Below, one piece after another: positions 43,001 to 55,000 of a DNA stretch of 64,000 bases. This stretch comes from Phoronis australis. Taxonomy: Eukaryota; Phoronida; Phoronidae. Both the position numbers and the translations under genes were made by a program. Within the stretch, counting starts at the first letter, position 1, and the number at the start of each line of letters is the position of its first letter. The notes under the pieces were generated by a model. The model did no database searches and had not been told where the DNA came from. It worked only from the letters and a program-made list of their open reading frames with translations. The stretch is taken from the NCBI GenBank assembly GCA_002633005.1, contig NMRA01000026.1:767073-831072 (forward strand), read 5' to 3'.

Positions 43001-46000
43001 CCCCCGAATAGTAAACGAGAAACTTAGTTGTGCCCCTGACTATGTATTTTGCTAATGAGTTTAAGGTAAATAAGCTTTGAGGATCTTAATGAATTAATAT
43101 TGGGAGGTATGCTGGGATTTCCATCCTAACGCTAGACGTCATTCTGACGGAGACTTGACGAGCGGTGTATTGATGTTCACTTGTGGACTGATTGCAGAAA
43201 CGAGAAGAGTGGATTTATCATTGTGACAACAGGAGTCAGTAGAAATACTGAGGAGCCAGGATGAAAGTGTTTATTGTGGAAAATTCCTTGTTTTTACATT
43301 TAACTCTGCTTTTGGTGGCATTCATGCTGTTGATTAACAGCAGTGAAGCGTTTAAACACAGACGACATAGACACCTGAGAAACAAAAAGTCTGGTGTTAG
43401 AAAAGTACAGGGTAAGAACTTGTCCACTTTCTTAGAAAATATGGCTCGTGGGTAAAGGTACGAGGTGCACCGTTTTCAGTTAATTTTTAGTAGATGTTGC
43501 TAGGCAACTCTTGGTTTTCATTCATTGCGTTTATTTTGTAATTTGTTTTGAATAATGAACGTAATTACATTGAGCAGAAACTGATAATTTTACAACTGTT
43601 GTTTACAACCACACAATGCATTCTGTCATGATATTCCGCATTTATTTATTTTGTTTTTGTTGTTTTTAAGTAATGTTTTTGTCTAGCATCGTTTATGTTT
43701 TCTACCTCCTCTAATTTTGTCAAAAACTAATATTATTAAGCCAGTTCTTGTTGAAGACAATAAAATGCTCTGTTGTGTGGCGAAATGCTCTGTTGTGTAA
43801 GCGAAACAGACGGGTTGTTAGCAAATGGACTGTAAATTGGTGTGCTGCTCAATAAAGGGACATTTTCATCTAATAATCTATATTTGATTATGAGCAGTTT
43901 GCATTATTATTGATAAGTGGGTAGCTCATAAGTTGTCCATGTGCAAGTGCATCTGAGCCAGTCCGGGCTGAATTTGTCCAAAAATATTTATAAGCACATT
44001 GTAATAAAGCCACTGAGACCGTTCAAGTTGGATTTTGTAAAGGAACTTCTCAAAGGTAGATTTAAAGGGACCTGTCCAATTGCATGATACAGTCGCACTA
44101 GGCACTCGGCTTTTCAGCGCATTTTTGCAAACACTAATTGTTCTATTTTCGGCTATTTTATCTAAATTGCTATGTCAAGTTTTTGATTTGCTACACAGCG
44201 GGACTAACCTGTACATTGATTTCTTAATTGCATTGAAAATAAACAAGGATATACTCACACTCAATTGATCTAATTTCATTGAATTAAGGGCTTGGTTTTT
44301 AGATCAAAGAAAAATGTCAAGAGCAGCTCACATCACGATAGAGTGATTGAAAAATACAGCATTAATGATTACACAAATTCTACATTTGTGCTGACAATTT
44401 GGGAGTACCTATCGGGTGTTTGATGCTACTCGGCTAATAAGGAAGTCCAGCCTCCCGTTCAGTAACGCCAGGACCTCGCTAAAAACCAAGACTTCGCAAG
44501 ATTACGTGAGACATCGCCGTGCAATTTTAATGAGAACACGCGACTTTGACTAGATTTTAGGTAGGTCCTAACGTAAGTCCTAGTGTTACTGAACGCACAC
44601 CAGGTATACAGCCAAAAACTGGCTCACACTGTTGTTAAGGAACAATGTAAACATTTTTCCTTTGGTCAGTCAACAGTGGTCAGGCCTCTCTCACAAGAAC
44701 CTAGATCTACCAGTGAGTCTGTTGTACACCCTCGTTAGGGTTGATGTGAATTCACATCAGACTGATGATAGTATGTTATCATTCATAGCGTTATTCATGG
44801 AAAACCTCTTTTGGTCGTTTTTCATTGATGGGTGATAAGAGATCTCTTGAGTTTTCATGATTAGTGATAAATCTTGCATGATAATCATTTAAATGTATTC
44901 AGAGAAATGGCTAATATGAGTTCACTTAAAAAATATTGTGGTAAATTTTGATCAACCAAAATTGGCCGCATATTTTTTTAAATCATATTGGCTCCACATA
45001 AAGCGATCTTCTGCGTTTGTTATGCCTGAGAATTTTGTTCTGGTGGCTCAGTTAATCTAGTTACCGTAAGTAGAACTTTTGTACAAAAGTTATTTCTGTA
45101 CTTTAAACAGGCATTTTCCCCATCTTCTTGTCGAATACCGAAATCAACTATGTGTAAAACATATGTTTGTGGACTTTTGAAGTTAATTTGTCAACCATTT
45201 TCTTTCATTGCGCTTTGTTTTGATAATCAACTGGAGTTAAAAATAGGGAAATAAGATATGTAGTGTGTTGACTTACTTCCCTCAATTCTTTGATGTCTGT
45301 GAAGGGGAAATCCGCTTTTTGTCTCCATGATAGTGCACTCTTTTCTGGACCGCTTTTTCTTAATGTGTCTACCAACTTGCACCTTAATTCCTTATCTCTG
45401 TGATTGCTCGGTCAATTTAGATAGAAACCCAACATATAGTGATGATGTGAATATGAAGTAGGTTGAAAATTGCCAAATGTTTTTAAGAACGAGTTTTGTG
45501 TCGAAAATGATGTACGTAAATCACTCAACCATATCCAGTAAGTCCTGTTAGGATATAAGCTCCCAAGGTGTGTCATTAGTGCAAAGGTCACCTGTGTGGC
45601 GATTTTTTTTGTTATCACATTTAAAAATTGTCAATGGATACATCTGCACTTTGTTTAACGTAGATGATGTTCAAATAACATTGTTGTTTAGTTCCTGCTT
45701 TACATTAGCATAGTTAGGAGCATGCCAATACATCTTTAAGGTTTTGCAGGACGCTAGAAAATGTCAAAATTTGACTAACTTGGGAAATTGCTTTAAAGAG
45801 TTGTTTTACAATGTTCCAATTTTAAATGAGGGGCTGTCAGAAATAGGACAACTATTATTTTCAAGAAAATCTCTTAAATATGCATAAAATGAAAATGAAA
45901 TGTCTTTGACCGTAATTTAGAAAACTCAAATTGTGTTTTTGTGATATCTGTTTAATACTGATACTTGTCACTGAGCTAGTCCTACACAGCCTTAAGTTTG

Positions 46001-49000
46001 GCCGTAGTCCTCTCTTTCTACGGTCACCTTCCAACTCTTGCGTCGTTCCTCATCTGTTCCCTTTCATTGACTATCTTACAGTACCTTACTTATCACGATT
46101 TTCTGGTCTTAAAAGTTTTTTAAGTGTATGGTTTGCACATTTTAGTGTAAAATGCTTAGCACAAAACATGTACCTTCAGTATTATTACGTAATGATAAAA
46201 ACGGTTTTGGTAATAGCAGATGATTTCCAATGGACAACCTCCCACGATAATATGGATGTTTCAAGTCTTGTGTGGCTCATTTCGTCTGAAGTTGGACTGA
46301 GTACACCCCTATGGGTCGTTAAATCATCGTTTGCTTTGATTTCACAATGTATAGCAAATTTTCAATCAAAAATTTTCTTGAAGTTGCATTTTAGCCAGCT
46401 AAACACCATTTAACACAAATAAGACATTTTACTGTCGTAATGTTGGTCTTTGTATTATGTACCTTCATCTGGTGGAATTCGTTGGTTTCAATTACATTCA
46501 CCATTTTTTAATTCACAATTTTAGGGTTGATCAATGGCAATAATCTAGAACTTAACTCTTTATTGTTTTAATTGATTTATTCTTATTGAAGTGACATGAA
46601 CAAAAATTCATTGTTGACTCTCAGAATTGGGACAGCCTACACTAATATAGGTGGCCCCGCCCACAGACTACCAAGAGCATGGCGTGTATATCAATATAAG
46701 GGTGTCACCGCTTTCGGGCCTCCTTCAGGTGGGACACCTATATTAATATATAAGGGTCCCACTTTTTAGCCACCTTCAGGTAGGACCCTCCATATTAATG
46801 CGGAAAGCCCTATCCGTCTTCATGTGGGGCCACTTGTATTAGCATATAGGGGTCCCACTTTTGAAGGTCAAAATGGATTTCCTGCATAGGTCATTTTAAT
46901 AAGAATGAGTGAAGAGTGAAGTACAGCCTTAATTACCATATGTGCTGCTCAAAAAGCTCCTTATTTTTGCTCTCTCATAACTACTTACAGACTTGATCAA
47001 TAAAGACTAAATATATTACAAATAGTTCAGTCATTATGATATACCCTGGAGGGGTTTCTGAAAAATGTGGTTATTTGACCAAATATATCTATCCACGTTC
47101 TCCTACATTGGGGGTATTTTAAGTTCATGACTTGATCATAAATTACCCTGGAGTCTGGGGATTTCAGGATTTCTTTATAATTTTGTATAAAACAGAGCTT
47201 TGAGGTATTATTTTGGTGCCCATTGCTCAGCTCCTGTTGGTGCCATGAGAGGTGACATAGGTTGGATTCACCCTAGATATAATCGTCGTATGAATATGGT
47301 TCGTCTGTAGAATAGAATATTTAGTTATAATTGTAGAAGACTTACCAGAAAAGTATTTGAAATGGACTATAACCAAAACAATTCAAATTGGTCCTCCGAG
47401 ATAAAAACAAGTTTCAGCTCTTGTCAGTTAAATCACATATTCGAATCCAAAATTAAATGCGATATTACTGTTTTACAAACAAATCGTGTTAATACTGTGG
47501 TTGATGAATGGAAAAATACTGTTAATCAATCACCTAAAGTAAGAACCTACAAAATATTTAAAATTTAAAGGACTTTTTTAATGAAAACTACGTTCCAGTT
47601 TGACCAGATATCGTAGATCACTTTTATAACAATTCCATTTGGAGTTTTCCCACTTTATATTGAAACTGGTAGGTTTTCTAACACTGATCTCAGAAACAGA
47701 CTTTGTTTGCTTTGTAATTTGCATGCCACTGAGAATGAAATTCATTTTCTTTGCCATTGTCCTTTTTATGAAGATTTTAAAAGTTTTGTTGTTTGATACA
47801 ATCACACTTAATCTTTTGGATTTACACCTGTTCATTTCTGAAGACAAACTTGCTATTTTACGTAATAATTTTTGTAATGATATGGCTAGATATTATGCAG
47901 AAGCTGCCTGTCGAGGAAATTGTCTGCTCACTTAATTTCTTAAATGGTTTCGAGCTTGATATAAAATTGTATGCGCATTGCTGTTCCTGTGCTTAAAAGT
48001 GACTAATAAGCCTTGTGGGCTGGGTGTTCAAGTAAAATGATCGTTGTAAGAAATTTATTTTCTCTTTGTTTTCTATCTACTTGAATATTAGATTCTATTT
48101 TTGTAGAAAACAGTATTCAACGTTTGGTTTACTTTTCTTGCATAGCATTATAACTGGTAAAATCTCACTAATTTAGGACACGCTATTGCGGACAGGTAAA
48201 ATTTCACGTCCATATTTTTCGTAAAAAGCAGGTTGCATCGGCTCAAGATTTTATCAGTTTTAAGTTTTATTCCTTGGCGTTGGACAAGGTTTTCAGTGGT
48301 TATGGCCATCCACAACAGTTTAGAAGCCTTGGAAAGTCAAAACCCATCAGTTTTGGCAATTGTTTTTGTCCCATTGGTGAGACATTACCGATAGGCTGTA
48401 TTTCAGTTCCTTCTGGGCAAAACACTTTCTTGTCACCAAAAGAGCAATTCCATGCTCTCCTGAAAATCTTCTTGGACAATATTCACTCACAAAGTTCTGT
48501 AACAGTTGCACAGATAAATTCTAGGATTTTGTTAGACTGAAGGATTAAATCAATACATGTCTGCATTCATTTTGTTTTTAAAAATACTTTGGTGCTTGTA
48601 GTTGTCTGTTTTACTTTATTCCCAAGACTTTCTGTTTTCTTCTGTTGACCTTTTAGTTGTTGCCGTGGAAACCAAATAAAAGTTAATGGTTAATGACTTG
48701 ATGACAGCGTCACGCAATATTTTCCTGTAATCACTTGTTTAATTGACAGTTGTCTTAATAACCCATTATTAAGATAGATAATTTGTGTTGATCACGCTTA
48801 GAGACAGACATGTTGATAGACAGTGTGGCTCTTTACCCTTGATGCCGGAAGCAAATAAGTGCCCATCTCCATCTTCAGTACTCTAGTGACACTTTAAATA
48901 ATTACAAATTGTTTTCTTGATGTTACTAGTAAATGACACAAATCCTTGATCACTTGTATTGCTCTCTTTATTCACGTCAGTTTTTGTCCTTGCTGTGTTT

Positions 49001-52000
49001 GGAATGAGTTAAGTTTGTATTGTGATCACAGACATCACATGAAAACCGTTAATTTTTATTAAGCTATTAATGTTATTTTCATCAAAATGTAGTATTTTTT
49101 TATCCGGGAAGCAACTCATGGACATTTTGATTTACTGCCCTGCAGTTTGTGATTATTATTTGGACTGTTTGGTATTCGTCATCATTTGTACCTTCTGCAC
49201 TAAACATCGTTGAATGTGTGGAAGCCCTCTGGGCAGCCTGGAATACATTGCGCCGAATAAAATCTATTAAGTATTTTGACTGGAGAACAGTCAGTTTTAT
49301 AGAAGTAAGTAGTCTAAATCAACTGTTGGTTGTTATGATGGAAGGTAGTTTTGTAACTGCTTCAAATATTAAAAGGCGTACCAACATACGTGACCTAACA
49401 CTATAGTCCTACTAGATGTGAGCTCTGGATCTCATGGGTACACATATCTCCAAAGCTTTAGATTTTAAGTCAATAAAAGTATATATTTTACGAAATTATT
49501 TAGGTAGTATGTAGTTTGATGTTTCACTTTTTATGATGTTCCACATTGGCCAAATTTCGACGTTTTTCTAGGGTCCTGCATAACCTTAAAGGGTACACAA
49601 CATGACTCTAGTACCTCAAAATAAATTTTATTATTATATCTTACTTGATTTCAGTGCCTTTAGTGCACAGCTCATAAAGAAACACGCAAAAACTGAAAAA
49701 ATAATAATTATGTACAACGTCATGGGTTGAACCCAAGTCGTTCGCCATACTGTTCGGATCAGAGACAAAGTGTATAGAGTGAATTGAAAGCAAAGTACAT
49801 TTAGTGTCGAGAAGGTTCGTAGAGGGATCAAAAGATGTGTTTCCGGAGGCTGAAGCAATAGCAACCAGACGGAGAACGTCTCGGTGTTCCGAAGGATACC
49901 AAAGTTACGCAGAAGTGGCATCGCTTCGTGCGCCGAACGAGAGTGTGGGACCTCATCGTGGACCAAGCGATTCAGTCCGGGGCCACTCTGTGTTCTGCCC
50001 TCTTTGAGGACTAGTGTTTCGACTCCAGTCACAGGAGATGTTACGATGAGGGCCTCGTTCAATAAAGGACAATATTTATCATTCAGAAACATCGGCTCTT
50101 AATTCAGGATCGTCTGTTGGATGACTGTGTTGACTCGTTGAGCCCGAGGCCGCTTCTCTCGCGGGAGGATCTAGTTCGTAAGGCTCAAAGTAGAAAAGTA
50201 TGCAGCCAGAGGCACATTAAACTTGTTCTCGCTTTCGTGCAACCCCATTTCCTCATCCTGGCTACCATTCCCATACGTTTCTTCATAGTATTCATTCAAT
50301 TCTCGCTCATAATCGTCGTCGCTTTCAAATTCAGTGCTCTCCGCCAGTGTTCAATGCTAGTCACTGATCTCTTGTGTTCAACCCATGACGTCACATGGCG
50401 GGAAATGTGAAAATTGGCAAAGTTGAAAGAAAAATCAAAATTTCGAGCTAATTACACAAAATAAACATGGGTTTAGCTAAATTTTACGTCATACATTTAT
50501 TCTGTGGCCACCGGTAATTCAAAATGTGTAAAAATCTACGGTGTGTACTGTTTAAGTATTCAGACTGTAGTAAGTTGATTGACATTGATATTTTGATGTT
50601 TCAGTGAAGCCTCAGTTTGTGGGAGAGTATTCCAGCCCAAGTCGTGTCACCAAGAAGGAAGGTGGAACCGTTATTCTTTACTGTAACGTGACAGGTATAC
50701 CCACTCCCACTGTCCAATGGTTCAGGATACCAATGCAAGACAAAATGGCTCCTAAAGAAAGTACGTATGTTCGTTCTGGTTGTTTTTTTGTTCTTTTCCC
50801 ATGCGTGCTTAAGTTACAGGGAGCACGAACGGAGATTTTGATGTTTATCCTTTCCAAAGCGTGAAATCTGTTGATAAACCAATCATATGAGTGCTGCTCG
50901 ATCACACACATTCGATAAACCAATTATATGAGTTCCATTTTGGTAACACAGGTGTCTACAGGAAGTGATGTCACTTGTTCTTGTTTTAACCTGCTTGTCA
51001 TAGTCAAGCCAAAGGTCTTGATACTAGTGTTGACATTGCTAAAATCTTTGAAAGTTCAAGGCGCTATTTTACAGACATTTTTACAGCACATCTGAAGAGC
51101 AATTAGCATTTTCACTGCTCATGTGAACTTTGCACTTAGATTATGTTTTACATCAAGCAGAGCAAAGGTTGAGTTACGTAATGTCATTTTTATGCACCCA
51201 CAAAACATTTTGTGGCCGCATATAGTCGGCCTGTCTGCCCTTACCTTTGCTCGTCTCCATCGAACGGATCACGATCATAAAATTTGACGTGGCAGACTGA
51301 TATGGCAGCACATCTCAATTTTCATCCCGGTTCTTTTATTGTAGCACTTGCTGTTGGTCATTTTAGTTTTCAACAAAAATTTCATTGTCTCTCAGTCATT
51401 GGTGGAGTGAGTAAACAAATTTTGATGAAACTGTGGCGGGAATGCCCCGACACGCCTGTCAACTGTCAGACAGATTAAAGTAATATAGCAACCATGGTTG
51501 GCCATTTTGGTATTTGGCAAGAAATTCCTCGCCAGTCAGTTACTGGATTTTTTTGATAAAACTTCCCATCGAAGGGTATGTGGTGTACCATTCAATTTTC
51601 AAACCAATTCCATAACTGTGGAACCCCTTGTTGAACATCTTTTAGCTTTCGATTAGAAATTTTCAGGCAGATTCAAGTGCCCACTTAGCTTGTTACATTG
51701 TCTTTGAGAAATTCATTGTCCGTCAAATTTTAGCGAAGTGATTTGAGAAAGTCATGCTGAAACTTGGCGGGAATTGTATGGTTGGGATATTCGTATCGTT
51801 CTCCTGTTGGCCGACAATTTTTGAACCACTTTTTCCTTGTCTGTGGATAATTGTCATGAATGGTGTGACAGATTTGATGAAAGTTGACTCAAGGGTTTTT
51901 TGAGTGGGATGCATCAGCAGTAGTCAGTCGATTTTTGGACAAATCCGACCACGTTTGCAACCTTTGGGGATTTTAGTTTTCGACAAGCTATAATTTATTC

Positions 52001-55000
52001 GTAAAGTATTATCAAAACAGCTGAACATATTCAGTCTTACGAAACTTGACACATGGATTGGAACCAGTCCATTTTCGAAAAAGTTCGACTGCAGTAGCCC
52101 CCCCTGTTGGCTGCTTAGTGTTTTGCATGATCGTGCTTTGTGTCCTGTCAGTAATCGTCAAGACGGCTCGCTGTATTTTGATGAAACCTGACACAAAGAC
52201 AAGTAATGGTAGGCACTGTTCAATTTTCATCTTTACCACCAAGGTGAAACGGGTTGAGGTTTAAGTCAAGTTATTTGGTACATGAAGTAAGTTGAATGCC
52301 CCTTCATAGTATAGCGTTTGCGGTGACCATGTGGGTGCATATCAGTGCTTTGCGTAGCTCAGGTTATACGCAAATGTCATCTCAACTTGTATAATCAGTG
52401 GAGATTCATGTGCCTTGTATGCTTGTTTCTTGTGTAGGATATTATTATTCAAAAGAAGACGACCCACGCAAATATCGTAGGTTAAAGAGTGCCTTTGACC
52501 CCTTTCCCTAGATGTGCTCCCGTGTGAATGTGCCCCCTTGTTGTTGTTGATTGTTGTTCCTGTTAAATTTGTCATGATCAAATATCTGCTATATCAAATG
52601 GCATCATTCTATGAATGTAAAGAAGTATAATATAGTCTGGTACCAAGAATGTCCTGTTTTGGACACAGTTTCAGGAGAAAGCAAATAATTTACGACTTTG
52701 TACTGGATGATCGTACTTCAAAAATACCATCTTTAACTCAAAACATCAACGACTAATGTGAAAGATTCATTCTCAATATGATGCAAAAGATATCAGGGCA
52801 GAGGCCACAGCCACTGACTGATGTTTTATGTAAGTATACAAGTCAATGAAATGTTTCAGTTAAATGTTTTGCGTAAGCATACAAAATTTTTCGATTATGT
52901 TAACTTGTAAATCTTCCAGCTCATTGTCAGTAATTATTTGTCTAATCTGCCGTATTAAACCTGGCTATTAAGTCTATTAGGTCTTTACTATGAAAAATGT
53001 TCATTTCGATTTCCGGACATTGCTAGTAATGTCAGTTGAAATGGGGTGACATTCACACTGACTCTTTTCATTGGTTTTCTTGCAGGCTTGCATGCTTATT
53101 GTTATTGAATGCTTAACTGTTATGAGATTGAAATTAAAAATGGCGGAGCTGGGCTCAACAACGTGATCTTGTTCATCCTAATCATTTTTGTCTGTTAGAC
53201 AAATGCCTGACTAGTTTATGTCTGGCTTGCTGACAGGTTCTCAGAATTGGTGGAGGCATGTCATCAACTGGGCCCAGGGGGTGGGGGAAATCACCAGAAA
53301 TTTGGGTAAAAAGGGATTTTGAAAAATATCGAGGCAGTGGATTAGCCCCGTACCTCATTAAAACATTACAGTTCGTAGATGTAGCCCCAATTCTTCGGGT
53401 AACTGGCATCCGTGGTTTGCGCGGTTATACGACTACATTAGTGAAGAGCTTCAACCAGCAACGCGTCCTTTCCGAGTCGGTGTTTTGCAACTGAGACTCC
53501 GCGCTCGGCATAACGAACTGCTGGTTGCATTGGCGACCTGAAATTTGGAAATCAGCGAGCCGAGATTATGGACGTCTTGTACCTGCCACCGGGAAATTCC
53601 AACCTACGCGAGCCGTTTTGGGGGGGGGTAAAATAGATAGCAACTCGAAAAACATTTATTTTACACGCAATATGTACAGATTATCCTATTATAATATCAC
53701 CTACGGCAATATCGCACTGCGGCACTGGTCAGTCCCGCTGTTTGCACGCAATGTGCTGTCAGACTTGGAAATGCTGTCAAGTAATTTAACAGCCTTTTTC
53801 AATATGCGTCTTGTTTTATGTGACAAAAGACATCAGCTGGATTCAGCATGCGCGTATGTATGAGTCACCTGTCAACCACATATGTTGTTGTCATGGTAAC
53901 ATGCACTCCAGAGTGTGGGAACTTACATGCGTGCACCACTTGAGAGATCGCACGTCTGTTCCAATATTTCCCGGGTCGATGATCCCTGGACCCGATGTTC
54001 CATGCCCGTAGCTAGCTGCGTGCACGTCATTACCACTGCCGCCAATTTTCAAACAGTCTACGTCGTAGATGTCTCAGACTCCAATGGTAAGAATTTTGTT
54101 CAGGCTGAAACTGCCCAATGTAGAAACAAAAATATTCGGGAAGCTAAAAGGCTAGGTGGATACAATAATTCACAGTTACGCCTGTCGCAAGAAATCGTAC
54201 CGAAGTCAGAGGCTTTATTTCAGACAGATTTGACAACTATGTCGAAACTGACATCTTTTGGTGCTGTAATTTTACTTGCCCATGCTCCAAAAATCTGTTT
54301 GGGGTCAGAAAACGTGTTATGAAAAAAATTTAGAAGTGTTTTATGAGGTTGAGAAACCTGTGCGCAGTTGCGTGAAACAATACCAAATACTAGGCAGTCA
54401 GTCATTAGTTCCTTAAATCTACTATGTATTTGTGGGCGTGTACTGTTCGGATTTCGCTATTATGTCAATTTTTGGCTTTGATAGAAAACAAGAGTGAACT
54501 CTACATTGAATTCTCGATATTGTAGAAAATAAAGGGATATCTTTTCATGCATTACTCCTGCTTATTTTCATTGAAGTGAGGGGCTCAGATTTTAGTTATT
54601 TGTTTAGAAAATTTCACAAGTCAAAGAGGAGCTCGTAATAAAAGTGAAATGATGGAAAAGGTTTACAGTATGTAAGGAAAGACACAAATGTGCAAAAGAT
54701 TTAGGGAATTCAGTTGAGTCCGTATTTGGGGCTTTAATGCAGCCGGGCCCTGTGGATGGTTGCATGAAACAGTCCCAAATAGGGACTCAACTGAGGTCCC
54801 TATGTCTTTTTGCGCATTTGTTTCTTTATGGACTCAAAGATGCAATATTGTTCTATCATTTCATCTTTATTATGAGCTCCTCTTTGACTCAGGACATTTT
54901 CTAATACTAAAAACTGAGCCCAGAGTTCATTGAAAATAAATAGGGACTCAGTCCTTAAATTGGGGGTGTTGTATGAAAAGATCCCTAATTATTTTCGATA

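Larger units (their letters stand above)
31801..50604 (+). other. Intron 3 of the Ig gene
   Basis: 18.8 kb between Ig1 and Ig2. It holds the alternative signal-peptide exon (43261-43411), an exon-like segment at 32720-32795 and another at 49146-49304. It also holds a LINE 3' end (47205-48010), a TTAA-flanked element (49590-50551), a 50-bp minisatellite (46636-46865) and many repeat copies. 34700-36100, 36750-38500 and 40700-42000 show no gene or clear repeat. Confidence 0.85.

Noticed and set aside
45931-46413. 160-codon open frame on the + strand
   Set aside because: It is the longest frame in the window but is only moderately hydrophobic, has no family motif, and lies among repeats. Neither strand looks coding.
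53240-54322. GC-richer stretch with frames of 78, 112 and 135 codons
   Set aside because: Composition suggests foreign or repeat DNA, but no domain, termini or splice signals could be supported.
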